Origin: an uncultured Collinsella sp. | GTDB lineage: Bacteria > Actinomycetota > Coriobacteriia > Coriobacteriales > Coriobacteriaceae | DNA length: 11,149 nucleotides | Direction: 5' to 3' | Assembly: GCA_959599635.1 (NCBI GenBank) | Contig: CAUGJN010000050.1 | Span: forward strand, 1-11,149 | Shown: piece after piece, positions 1 through 6,445 of the stretch | Numbering within the stretch: the stretch's first letter is position 1 | How the letters are laid out: each line of letters opens with the position of its first letter | The notes under the pieces: generated by a model | The model's database searches: none | Seen by the model: only the letters and a program-made list of their open reading frames with translations | What the model was told of the DNA's origin: nothing | Made by a program: the position numbers and the translations under genes

Positions 1-48
1 ACCCTTTCAAGGTGGATATCGCGGGTTCGAATCCCGCTGGGGGCACCA
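1..48 (+). tRNA. tRNA-Glu (anticodon TTC), 3' part, cut by window start
   Basis: The window opens inside the anticodon stem. The anticodon loop ctttcaa (4-10) carries TTC at 6-8, with the invariant T before it. The 3' anticodon stem ggtgg (11-15) and a 5-nt variable loop follow. The T arm is gcggg-ttcgaat-cccgc (21-37), then the 3' acceptor strand tgggggc (38-44), discriminator A and an encoded CCA (46-48). The D arm and 5' acceptor strand lie outside the window. The next feature is a rho-independent terminator, so this is probably the last or only gene of its transcript. Confidence 0.92.
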
Positions 49-131
49 TTTAAATCGAGAAGCCCGTTGCCCTCGCGGTGACGGGCTTTTTGCTAGTCAT
101 GCGCCGGGATTCGAACCCGACAGGGTGCGGA
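31..131 (+). repeat. Direct repeat, copy 1: tRNA-Glu 3' end + terminator + downstream segment
   Basis: About 101 bases recur 188 bases downstream (219-319) with only a few differences, clustered near 96-102. The copy includes the last 18 bases of the tRNA with CCA, the whole terminator, and a T-arm-like inverted repeat cggg-attcgaa-cccg (105-119). It reads as a tandem duplication, or as the scar of an insertion at a tRNA 3' end. Confidence 0.85.
61..91 (+). terminator. Rho-independent terminator of tRNA-Glu
   Basis: Stem AGCCCGT (61-67) pairs with ACGGGCT (81-87). The inner GCC/GGT bases extend it to about 11 bp with G-U pairs around a ctcgc loop. TTTTT follows at 87-91, and the hairpin starts 12 bases after the CCA end. 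Confidence 0.85.
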
Positions 132-218
132 GCTGAGGAAACGCGAAGCGTTTTCCAGCGCAGCACGCAAGGAGCGAAGCGACGCAGCGGAAGCGGGCGG
201 CGCCAGCCGCACGCGGAC
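132..218. other. GC-rich non-coding spacer between the two repeat copies
   Basis: No credible gene is seen here. It holds an imperfect hairpin GGAAACGC (137-144) / GCGTTTTCC (148-156) and an interrupted palindrome gcgggcggcgccagccgc (193-210). The short open frame across 78-269 runs through the tRNA repeat and both hairpins. It resembles no family I know and has no convincing ribosome-binding site, so I treat it as spurious. Confidence 0.6.
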
Positions 219-319
219 ATCCCGCTGGGGGCACCATTTAAATCGAGAAGCCCGTTGCCCTCGCGGTGACGGGCTTTTTGCTACCCATGTGCCGGGATTC
301 GAACCCGACAGGGTGCGGA
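219..319 (+). repeat. Direct repeat, copy 2 (no intact tRNA upstream)
   Basis: This is the second copy of 31-131. Upstream, the tRNA sequence breaks down: the T arm is shortened to gcgg-acat-cccgc and no anticodon arm precedes it. It is therefore only a 3' tRNA remnant, ending in CCA at 234-236, with a duplicated terminator. In this copy GCCGGGAT (291-298) and ATCCCGGC (319-326) form a perfect 8-bp inverted repeat that copy 1 lacks, because the flanks diverge at 132/320. Confidence 0.85.
249..279 (+). terminator. Duplicated copy of the tRNA-Glu terminator
   Basis: Same hairpin and TTTTT run as 61-91, shifted by 188 bases. No intact gene precedes it, so it may act only as a back-up terminator for read-through from the tRNA. 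Confidence 0.7.
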
Positions 320-367
320 TCCCGGCAAATCGGCGGCAAAACGGGCTTCAAAGCGCCCTTCGCAAAC

Positions 368-399
368 AAAAACCGGGGCCCGCATGATGCGGGCCCCGG
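368..399 (-). terminator. Rho-independent terminator of the glutamine synthetase gene
   Basis: Stem ccggggcccgc / gcgggccccgg (373-399) is 11 perfect bp around a 5-nt loop. On the minus strand it is followed by TTTTT (368-372). It lies 31 bases past the stop codon of the leftward glutamine synthetase gene. Confidence 0.9.
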
Positions 400-430
400 C
401 TCAATACCGTGACGATATGTCAGTTACGTT

Positions 431-2518
431 CTACACATAGAACAGAATGTCATCGTAGGTCGGAACCGGCCAGTAGTCGGCGGCAACGATCTCCTCCATA
501 GCATCCACGGCGGCGCGCAGCGCGTCCATAGCGGGAACGACCTCGTGCGCGTACACGTTGGCCTGTTCCTGGCCATCGAGGGCCTCGGCCTTCTGATGCA
601 CGGCGTCGAGCGCCTTGATGGAGTCGTTGATGGTGGTGATACCGTTGCAGAGCTTGTTGAGCGTGTTCTGCTCGCACTGCATGGCGGCCTCCGCACCAGC
701 GGCACGAATAGTCTCAAGGCCCTTAGCGACCTTGGTGGCATAGGCGGTAATGACCGGGCGATAGGTACGACGCGCCTCGCGAACCATCGTGGTGGCCTCG
801 ATGTTCATGAGCTTGTTGTACTTCTCGAGCTTGCAGTCGTAGCGGCACTGGGCCTCAGCGCGGGTCAGGACACCCGTCTCCTCAAAGAGCGCAATGGCCT
901 TATCGGAAACAAAGGCGGGAAGAGCGTCGGCCGTGGTCTTGTTGTTGGCAAGGCCGCGCTTCTCGGCCTCGACGGGCCACTCGTCGGAGTAACCGTCGCC
1001 GGAGAACAGGATACGCTGGTGATCGGTCAGCACCTTCTTGCAGTACTCGAGCGCGGCGTCCTGGAACTTATCCTCGGGCGTACCCTCGAGTGCGTCGGCG
1101 AAGGACTTGAGCGACTTGGCCACGGCGGCATCGAGCACCAGGTTGGAGTCGGAGACGTTCTGCTCGGAGCCGCAGGCACGGAACTCGAACTTGTTGCCAG
1201 TGAAGGCGAACGGGGAGGTGCGGTTGCGGTCGGTGTTGTCCTGCATCAGCTTGGGCAGGGTATCGGCGCCCAGGTCGAGCACGCCGCGCGTGGCATGGAC
1301 GGAAGCCTTGCCATCGATGATCTTCTCGACGACCTCGGTAAGCTGGTCGCCCAGGAAGATGGACATAATCGCCGGAGGAGCCTCGTTGGCGCCCAGACGA
1401 TGATCGTTGCCGGCAGAGGCAACGGAGGCGCGCAGGAGCTCCTGATAGTTATCGACGGCCTCGATCACCGCGGTGAGGAAGACGATGAACTGCAGGTTGT
1501 CGAGCGGGGTGTCGCCCGGATCGAGCAGGTTCTCAGACTCGGTGCCGAGCGACCAGTTGTTGTGCTTACCCGAACCGTTGATGCCCTCGAATGGCTTCTC
1601 GTGCAGCAGGCAGACCAGGTCATGGCGGGAGGCGATGAGCTTCATCTTCTCCATCATGACCAGGTTCTGGTCGATGGCCTCGTTGACCTCGCCGTAGACG
1701 GGGGCGAGCTCATGCTGGCAGGGAGCGACCTCGTTGTGCTTGGTCTTGGCGGGAATGCCGAGCGCCCACAGCTCGTTGTCCAGGTCCTTCATATAGGCCG
1801 AGACGGTGGGGCGGATAGCGCCAAAATAGTGCTCCTCGAGCTCCTGGCCCTTGCAGGGAGCGGCGCCAAAGAGGGTGCGGCCGGTGATGACCAGGTCCTT
1901 GCGCTTGCGATAGGCGTCCTTCTTGATCAGGAAGTACTCCTGCTCATCGCCCACGGAAGGAACGACCTTCTTGGGGGTCTTACCGAACAGCGCCAAAACG
2001 CGCTTGGACTCACGCGAGAGCGCGGTCATGGAGCGCAGCAGCGGGGTCTTCTTGTCCAGGGCCTCGCCCGTGTAGGAGCAGAAAGCCGTGGGGATGCACA
2101 GGACATCGTCCTTGATAAAGGCGGGGCTGGTGGGATCCCAGGCGGTGTAGCCGCGGGCCTCGAAGGTGGCGCGCAGGCCGCCGTTGGGGAAGCTGGAGGC
2201 ATCCGGCTCGCCCTGGATGAGGTTCTTACCCGTGAACTTGGTAATGGCGGTGCCGTCATGGTTGGGCTCGAGGAAGCTGTCGTGCTTCTCGGAAGTAATG
2301 CCCGAAAGCGGCTGGAACCAGTGCGCGTAGTGCGTCGCGCCCTTGGAGATGGCCCAGACCTTCATGGCGTGGGCAACGGCGTTGGCCACGTCCAGGTCGA
2401 GCGGCTCACCATCCTCGAGGGTTGCAGCAAGGCGCTTCCAAATGTCCTTGGGGAGGTAGTCCTTCATGACTTCCTCAGAGAACACCATGGTCCCGAAGCG
2501 GTCAGTAAGTTCGGCCAT
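431..2518 (-). CDS. glnN: Type III glutamine synthetase (GSIII)
   Basis: Cytosolic ATP-dependent ligation of ammonia to glutamate, the main entry of nitrogen into glutamine. The 695-aa product matches the roughly 700-aa length of GSIII (GSI and GSII are about 350-470 aa). GS core motifs in order: GDEQEYFL (about 190-197), KHNEVAPCQHE (260-270), and the ATP-loop region GINGSGKHNNWS (312-323). The GSIII-type stretch GANEAPPAIMSIFLG follows further on. An upstream in-frame ATG at 2581 would add 21 residues. I prefer the ATG at 2518 because AAGGGAG lies 6 bases before it and the protein then starts MAELTDRFG. The gene is monocistronic, with its own terminator (368-399) and a candidate promoter at 2615-2642 overlapped by an inverted repeat. 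Nitrogen-responsive control is plausible but not shown. The symbol glnN is the usual name for GSIII. Confidence 0.95.
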   Translation of the reverse strand: MAELTDRFGTMVFSEEVMKDYLPKDIWKRLAATLEDGEPLDLDVANAVAHAMKVWAISKGATHYAHWFQPLSGITSEKHDSFLEPNHDGTAITKFTGKNLIQGEPDASSFPNGGLRATFEARGYTAWDPTSPAFIKDDVLCIPTAFCSYTGEALDKKTPLLRSMTALSRESKRVLALFGKTPKKVVPSVGDEQEYFLIKKDAYRKRKDLVITGRTLFGAAPCKGQELEEHYFGAIRPTVSAYMKDLDNELWALGIPAKTKHNEVAPCQHELAPVYGEVNEAIDQNLVMMEKMKLIASRHDLVCLLHEKPFEGINGSGKHNNWSLGTESENLLDPGDTPLDNLQFIVFLTAVIEAVDNYQELLRASVASAGNDHRLGANEAPPAIMSIFLGDQLTEVVEKIIDGKASVHATRGVLDLGADTLPKLMQDNTDRNRTSPFAFTGNKFEFRACGSEQNVSDSNLVLDAAVAKSLKSFADALEGTPEDKFQDAALEYCKKVLTDHQRILFSGDGYSDEWPVEAEKRGLANNKTTADALPAFVSDKAIALFEETGVLTRAEAQCRYDCKLEKYNKLMNIEATTMVREARRTYRPVITAYATKVAKGLETIRAAGAEAAMQCEQNTLNKLCNGITTINDSIKALDAVHQKAEALDGQEQANVYAHEVVPAMDALRAAVDAMEEIVAADYWPVPTYDDILFYV

Positions 2519-2524
2519 ACGGAA

Positions 2525-2531
2525 CTCCCTT
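2525..2531 (-). promoter_or_regulatory. Ribosome-binding site deciding the glutamine synthetase start
   Basis: Minus-strand AAGGGAG lies 6 bases before the ATG at 2518. The upstream in-frame ATG at 2581 has no comparable site. A small perfect hairpin, CACCGC (2540-2545) / GCGGTG (2553-2558), sits just upstream in the leader and may affect mRNA stability or ribosome access. Confidence 0.65.
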
Positions 2532-2597
2532 CGTATCGGCACCGCGTGAGAAGCGGTGTTGATTACTAACGAACGAGTCATAGCTTAGGCTCGCCGT

Positions 2598-2635
2598 GTT
2601 TCCGCGACATTACCGTTATGTTGCTGTCGCGAAAC
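2598..2635. promoter_or_regulatory. Inverted repeat over the glnN promoter (candidate operator)
   Basis: CGCGACA (2603-2609) pairs with TGTCGCG (2625-2631), and GTTT/AAAC extends the arms after a one-base bulge. The centre covers the candidate -10 and spacer of the leftward promoter, the usual place for a repressor site. A further CGACAGCA half (2659-2666) is the exact inverse of TGCTGTCG (2622-2629). I cannot name the protein; it does not fit the actinobacterial GlnR a/b-site spacing. Confidence 0.45.
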
Positions 2636-2642
2636 CAATCAA
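2615..2642 (-). promoter_or_regulatory. Candidate promoter of glnN
   Basis: On the minus strand, TTGATT (2637-2642) as -35 and CATAAC (2615-2620) as -10 are separated by 16 bases. Each matches the housekeeping consensus at 4 of 6 positions. It would start transcription roughly 90 bases before the chosen ATG. By-eye match only. Confidence 0.35.
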
Positions 2643-2740
2643 TGAGGTTACCGCATCACGACAGCATTGCCACCCTTAACAGCCAACGAACTGTATAAAT
2701 TGCAGACCTCTCCGCATGGTTAAAGGGTAGCTATTTGAGA

Positions 2741-2818
2741 CGGGGCTATTTTAGCTGCCTCGGCTGCCAGCGCTAGCGTTTTGCCTGACTGACGGTCGAG
2801 GTAGCTAAAATGGCCCCG
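2741..2818. other. Large imperfect hairpin in the glnN / PTS-operon intergenic region
   Basis: The 22-base arms 2741-2762 and 2797-2818 are complementary except at two positions, both G-T/U pairs, around a 34-base interior. The inner end of each arm contains TTTTAGCT or AGCTAAAA. The right arm overlaps the left arm of the terminator hairpin at 2812-2841, so the two structures exclude each other. No target-site duplication or ORF is seen, so there is no good case for a mobile element. Confidence 0.6.
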
Positions 2819-2841
2819 CCGGGAACACTCCCGACGGGGCC
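2807..2841 (-). terminator. Rho-independent terminator of the PTS/GH1 operon
   Basis: GGCCCCG (2812-2818) pairs with CGGGGCC (2835-2841), and CGGGA (2820-2824) with TCCCG (2829-2833), around loop ACAC with one C/A mismatch. On the minus strand TTTT follows (2807-2810). It lies about 110 bases past the GH1 stop codon. The region 2842-2950 between them has no credible gene. Confidence 0.75.
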
Positions 2842-2950
2842 ATGATCAACAGCGCCCTATGCGAACCCGTTTGCCGCTACAGGCAGACGCCGTCTTTCCA
2901 GATACCGATCTCGTGACAGCCGCGGCGCCGCAATAGCATGGGCCACCAAA

Positions 2951-4390
2951 TTAATCCAGGTCGGCTCCGTTAGTCTCGATCACGTGCTTGGCCCAGTAGT
3001 AGCTGTCCTTGAGGACGCGCTTGCCGGTACCGTGGCCGTAGTCATCGCGATCGACGTAGATAAAGCCGTAGCGCTTGGACATCTCGGAGCTCGAGCAGCT
3101 CACGATGTCGATGGGGCCCCAAGCGTAGTAGCCGCGAACATCGACGCCGTCCGCGATCGCCTCGCGCACCTGCTCAAGGTGCGCACGGTAGAAGTCGACA
3201 CGATACGGGTCGTGAACGGTCCCGTCCTCCTCGAGCGTGTCGTAGCAGCCCACGCCGTTCTCGGTAATGTAGATGGGCTTGCGGTAGCGATCCCAGTACG
3301 CGTTGAGCGTAAAACGCAGGCCGAGGGGGTCGATGCACCAGCCCCACGGATTCGCCGGCAGCTCCTTGTTGCGCTTGGCGTCGTAACCGTCCTCAAACGA
3401 TTCCTTGCTCACCACACGCACGTAGTAGTAGGAGAACGTGCAGAAATCGGCCGTGTTGCGCAGGTCCTCGATATCCTGGTCGGAGATCTGGACCTTGATG
3501 CCGTTGTCCTCCCAAAAGCGGTATGCGGATCCGGGAACCTCGCCGCGCAGCAGCACATCCGAGAAGAAGAACTGCATCTGGTTGAAGCGCAGCGTCGCGA
3601 GCGCGTCCTCGGGTTTGCACGAAGCAGCATACGAGGGACCACCGCAGAGCATCATGCCGATCTGCATCTCGGGATGGTGCTCATGGGCATAGCGCGTCGC
3701 GCGACCGCATGCAACCATCTCGTTCATGACCGCCTGGTACTTTGCAGAAGGCAGATCGTCGACCTTGTCCTCGGCAACGCCCAGATGGTTAAAGGACTCA
3801 TGCTCGATCAGGTTGATCTGGTTGACCAGAATCCAGTACTTGACCTTGCCGGCATATCGGTCAAACACGACCTTGCAGTAGCGCTCAAAGCAATCGATTG
3901 TCTCGCGCGAGTACCAGCCCGTATAGGAGAGGGTAAGGTTGATGGGCATCTCGTAATGCGAGAGCGTGACCATCGGCTCCATGCCGAGCTCGATCATCTT
4001 GTCAAAGAGCCGGTCGTAGAACGCAAGGCCTTCCTCGTTGGGCTCCGCATCGTCGCCGTTGGGGAAGATGCGCGACCACGCGATCGAGGTCCTAAAGGTG
4101 TTGAGCCCCATATCGGCAAGCAGTTCAAGGTCCTCAGGGTAGGTATGGTAAAAATCGATACCCTCGCGCTTGGGGAAGATGCGGTCCTTGCTCTCGAGTG
4201 CTTCCTTGATAAACGTCGTGGTGATCTCGCGGTTGTGCTTCTCACCGATGGGGACATCGTCGCGAAACTCGTTGATATCCGCCACGCTCGGAGCCTTGCC
4301 GTCGACGTCCCATGCGCCCTCGCACTGGTTGGCGGCAACGGCGCCGCCCCACAAAAAGCCCTCGGGAAACGTGCGGGGAACCTTATGCAT
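2951..4390 (-). CDS. bglA: GH1 6-phospho-beta-glucosidase-type enzyme with Gln at the acid/base position
   Basis: Expected role: cytosolic cleavage of the 6-phospho-beta-glycoside delivered by the adjacent PTS. The 479-aa length is typical of GH1 phospho-beta-glucosidases. Motifs in order: FPEGFLWGGA near the N-terminus, NQCEGAW (Q22, E24), WSRIFPNG (105-112), LSHYEMP (143-149), VNQIN (189-193), nucleophile motif ITENG with E377, and the phosphate-binding C-terminal motif (around S431, K439, Y441) in SSSEMSKRYGFIYVD. The canonical acid/base motif is NEI or NEP; here it is NQI, with codon CAG at 3818-3820, so the usual Glu is Gln (Q191). In GH1 this Gln is best known from plant myrosinases. 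The ATG at 4390 overlaps the EIIA stop by 8 bases and has a GGGAGGGGAGA site. A TTG six codons upstream would fall on that site and is less likely. Confidence 0.9.
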   Translation of the reverse strand: MHKVPRTFPEGFLWGGAVAANQCEGAWDVDGKAPSVADINEFRDDVPIGEKHNREITTTFIKEALESKDRIFPKREGIDFYHTYPEDLELLADMGLNTFRTSIAWSRIFPNGDDAEPNEEGLAFYDRLFDKMIELGMEPMVTLSHYEMPINLTLSYTGWYSRETIDCFERYCKVVFDRYAGKVKYWILVNQINLIEHESFNHLGVAEDKVDDLPSAKYQAVMNEMVACGRATRYAHEHHPEMQIGMMLCGGPSYAASCKPEDALATLRFNQMQFFFSDVLLRGEVPGSAYRFWEDNGIKVQISDQDIEDLRNTADFCTFSYYYVRVVSKESFEDGYDAKRNKELPANPWGWCIDPLGLRFTLNAYWDRYRKPIYITENGVGCYDTLEEDGTVHDPYRVDFYRAHLEQVREAIADGVDVRGYYAWGPIDIVSCSSSEMSKRYGFIYVDRDDYGHGTGKRVLKDSYYWAKHVIETNGADLD

Positions 4391-4733
4391 GGCTCTCCCC
4401 TCCCTCAAGCGCGCTCAGGCGGGCATCGAGGCTCTTGCAGATCTTGAGGATCTGCTTGGTGATCACGATTTCGGAGTTGACCGTCATCAGGTGATCTTGG
4501 GCGTGGGTGAACAGCAGCGAGTACTCCTGCTCCCCGCCGGCGGCCTCCTCCTGGATCGCATCGGTCTGCGTTTTGTGGGCGGCGGTGATCTTCTCGTGCG
4601 CGAGCTTCATCTTGTCCTCGGCAGCAGCAAAGTCCCACTGGGCCATAGCCTCGAGCGCGTCTTTGTTTGCAAGGCGGGCGTCGCCGGCGTTGAGCACGAT
4701 GGACATTGCTGCCTGGATCTTATCGTCAGTCAT
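4383..4733 (-). CDS. PTS lactose/cellobiose-family EIIA component
   Basis: Soluble phosphocarrier that takes phosphate from HPr and passes it to EIIB. At 116 aa it has the usual size of the LacF/ChbA family, which forms an all-helical trimer. The signature FTHAQDHLM (75-83) holds the likely phosphorylated His (H77) and the metal-binding Asp (D80) of the trimer core. The residues before it (about 38-70) are charged and helical as expected. AAGGA lies 10 bases before the ATG. The gene overlaps the GH1 start by 8 bases, implying translational coupling. A 78-base gap with a hairpin separates it from EIIC upstream. The symbol would be celC, chbA or licA depending on substrate, which I cannot decide. 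Confidence 0.93.
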   Translation of the reverse strand: MTDDKIQAAMSIVLNAGDARLANKDALEAMAQWDFAAAEDKMKLAHEKITAAHKTQTDAIQEEAAGGEQEYSLLFTHAQDHLMTVNSEIVITKQILKICKSLDARLSALEGGESHA

Positions 4734-4757
4734 GATGTAACATTCCTTACTTGAGCA

Positions 4758-4788
4758 GGGCAGACAGGGCGTCGCGCCACGCCTGCCC
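4758..4788 (-). other. Intra-operon hairpin between EIIC and EIIA genes
   Basis: GGGCAG (4758-4763) pairs with CTGCCC (4783-4788), and inner GCGT (4769-4772) with ACGC (4779-4782). On the minus strand no T run follows, so it is not a classical terminator. It may be a processing or stability element that separates membrane-gene expression from EIIA/GH1 expression. Confidence 0.4.
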
Positions 4789-4811
4789 AGAAAACAATAC
4801 GTACCGTCCGC

Positions 4812-6071
4812 TTATGCCTCTGCGGAATCGAGGGCGTCCTTGTCGCCGGCCTCTGCGGCCTCCTCGGCAAGAACCTGCTTCTCGTACACCTTGAAGAACG
4901 GGTACCACACGAGCGTCGTCACCACAAAGATCAGCACGCACAGAAGCACGGCCTGGATGGAGCCCTCGGTGGCAAGCCAGGTGCTGATGGGAAGCGGGCA
5001 ATACCACAGCTGGAACAAAATCTTGGGCACGGGGGCAAACAGCACGATCTTGGTGAAGAAGAACGAGATCAGGCTCGCAAGCACCGTGTTGATGCACATG
5101 GGGAGCATGAGAATCGGGTTCCAGACGATCGCGCCAAAGACCGTGGGCTCGTTGATGTTGAACAATGCCGGGACCACGACGGCTTTACCGAGCGCCTTGA
5201 GACGCTTGGAGCGCGAGAGGAAGAGCATCAGCGAAAGACCGAGCGTGCACCCCACGCCGCCGATCGTCAGATACGAGTAGTTGAACGAGCTCGTGAAGAC
5301 GTTGGCGGCACCCGCAGTCATGTTGGCCTCGATGCCCGCAAGCCTGAGCGGCGTGGTGATAGGTGTGAGGATCCAAGCGGAGATGCCCATGGCGTAGAAG
5401 ATGGTTCCGATCAGGTTGAACAGCGCAAAGCCCCACCAGGTCTCGACGAAGTTCTGCAGTGGCATGAAGATCATCAGAACCGTGTTGTACAGGTCAAACC
5501 CGAGGTTGAGCACGACGATCCAACCGAGCAGCACGATGGTGCCCAAGGGCAGCATCTGGTCAAACCAGGCGCGGATGAAATCGGGAAGCGAGGACTCCTC
5601 GCTAAAGAACGAGAACTTGCCAAACGCCCTGAGAATCAGGCCCGTGATAATGCCGCAGACGATGGCTGCAAACATTCCGCCCGCGCCGAAGGCGCTATGG
5701 GCAAAGCCGATTGCCTCATCGGCCTGCAGGCGCGGCGTGATGCAGATGCAAAAGAGGATGACGCCGCTGATACCGGCGATGATGCGCGATTTGCGCAGGC
5801 GGCTCTTCTCCATAAAGTTAAAGGGGATGAGAAACGCCATCATAAGCGAGATCAGACCCATGGTCCAGTTGGTGAGCTGGCCAAACTGCGGCCACCATTC
5901 CCATCCAAAGGCAGACCCTGGAATGCTCAGCAGCGAGAAGATCGAGCCCAGAAAGATCAGGGGCATGGTCTGGTTGATAGAGTCCTTGAGCGTGATCACC
6001 CAAACGTTGTGGTTGATCTTGTTCATCATGGGGGTGAAGCTGGATTCCATCCAGTCGAGCAGCTTTTTCAT
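4812..6071 (-). CDS. PTS lactose/cellobiose-family EIIC permease
   Basis: Membrane channel that binds the sugar outside and presents its C6-OH to phospho-EIIB. The 419 aa include many hydrophobic segments (about 33-53, 70-88, 97-113, 130-150, 174-195, 213-240, 268-286, 318-345, 372-394) and an acidic, Ala-rich cytoplasmic tail (about 401-419). The substrate-site motif NINEPTVFG has E308, matching the conserved catalytic-site Glu of this family (E334 of the Bacillus cereus ChbC structure). The second conserved site residue, His in a GxHG-like turn (H250 in ChbC), is not found: the apparent equivalent reads MGISAW, with S231 (codon at 5379-5381). The start has TAGGAGG five bases before the ATG, 9 bases after the EIIB stop. 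The reduced site suggests a divergent sub-lineage. Confidence 0.92.
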   Translation of the reverse strand: MKKLLDWMESSFTPMMNKINHNVWVITLKDSINQTMPLIFLGSIFSLLSIPGSAFGWEWWPQFGQLTNWTMGLISLMMAFLIPFNFMEKSRLRKSRIIAGISGVILFCICITPRLQADEAIGFAHSAFGAGGMFAAIVCGIITGLILRAFGKFSFFSEESSLPDFIRAWFDQMLPLGTIVLLGWIVVLNLGFDLYNTVLMIFMPLQNFVETWWGFALFNLIGTIFYAMGISAWILTPITTPLRLAGIEANMTAGAANVFTSSFNYSYLTIGGVGCTLGLSLMLFLSRSKRLKALGKAVVVPALFNINEPTVFGAIVWNPILMLPMCINTVLASLISFFFTKIVLFAPVPKILFQLWYCPLPISTWLATEGSIQAVLLCVLIFVVTTLVWYPFFKVYEKQVLAEEAAEAGDKDALDSAEA

Positions 6072-6080
6072 CCGATCCTC

Positions 6081-6392
6081 CTAGCCGATATTGCTGAGCA
6101 GGTCGTCGAGCGCGGCGGCGCCGTCGAGCTTTGAGTAGTACTCCGCCTTCATAAGGATCACCTTCACATCGGCGCCCTGCGTGTACTCATCGATGTCGTC
6201 GAGGATGTAGGCGAGGTGCGGACCGACCATGAGGGCATCGATCTCGTCGATATAATTCTCGATCTCGCTTTCGCTACGGGCGGTCACTGCGATATCAAGG
6301 CCGCGCTCTTTAATCACCTTGCGCATATTGGCAGCCATAAAGCCAGAGCTTGCACCCGAGCCGCATACGAGCAGAACGTTGAGCTTAGACAT
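6081..6392 (-). CDS. PTS lactose/cellobiose-family EIIB component
   Basis: Soluble protein that receives phosphate from EIIA on a cysteine and transfers it to the sugar bound in EIIC. The 103-aa product starts MSKLNVLLVCGSGASSG, with active-site Cys C10 in the P-loop-like CGSGAS motif at the end of the first strand. Many family members read CxxGMST here, so this is a variant of the loop. An upstream in-frame start at 6449 would add 19 residues in what looks like promoter or leader DNA. I chose the ATG at 6392 because AAAGGA lies 7 bases before it and because the family starts directly at this strand. First gene of the leftward operon, divergent from the regulator at 6636. Confidence 0.93.
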   Translation of the reverse strand: MSKLNVLLVCGSGASSGFMAANMRKVIKERGLDIAVTARSESEIENYIDEIDALMVGPHLAYILDDIDEYTQGADVKVILMKAEYYSKLDGAAALDDLLSNIG

Positions 6393-6445
6393 GGTCGTAT
6401 CCTTTCTTGCCACGCTTGTCCGCGTGATTTCTGTTTTGTGTCGCT

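Noticed and set aside
78..269. 63-codon open frame over the tRNA repeat
   Set aside because: It runs through duplicated tRNA 3'-end and hairpin DNA, and I see no convincing ribosome-binding site or conserved protein pattern.
1..430. Mobile element or genomic island bounded by attL/attR at tRNA-Glu
   Set aside because: Only 87 bases separate the repeat copies and no integrase or cargo is present, so an element cannot be claimed; the duplication itself is reported as a finding.
545..2569. 674-codon plus-strand open frame opposite glutamine synthetase
   Set aside because: It is the antisense of a clear GSIII gene. Its Val/Leu/Gly/Asp-rich composition is typical of an antisense shadow in GC-rich DNA, and it shows no family motifs.
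2877..2939. 20-codon minus-strand frame between the GH1 stop and the terminator
   Set aside because: It starts at an ATG 11 bases after the GH1 stop with only a weak GGTGG upstream. It is too short to judge, no family is recognised, and it is more likely 3'UTR.
4406..4408. TTG start six codons upstream of the GH1 ATG
   Set aside because: It would consume the purine-rich ribosome-binding site, and the resulting extra residues are not expected in GH1; the ATG at 4390 fits family length.
2984..4447. 487-codon plus-strand open frame opposite the GH1 gene
   Set aside because: Antisense shadow of a gene with full GH1 motifs; no recognisable domain and no plausible start context.
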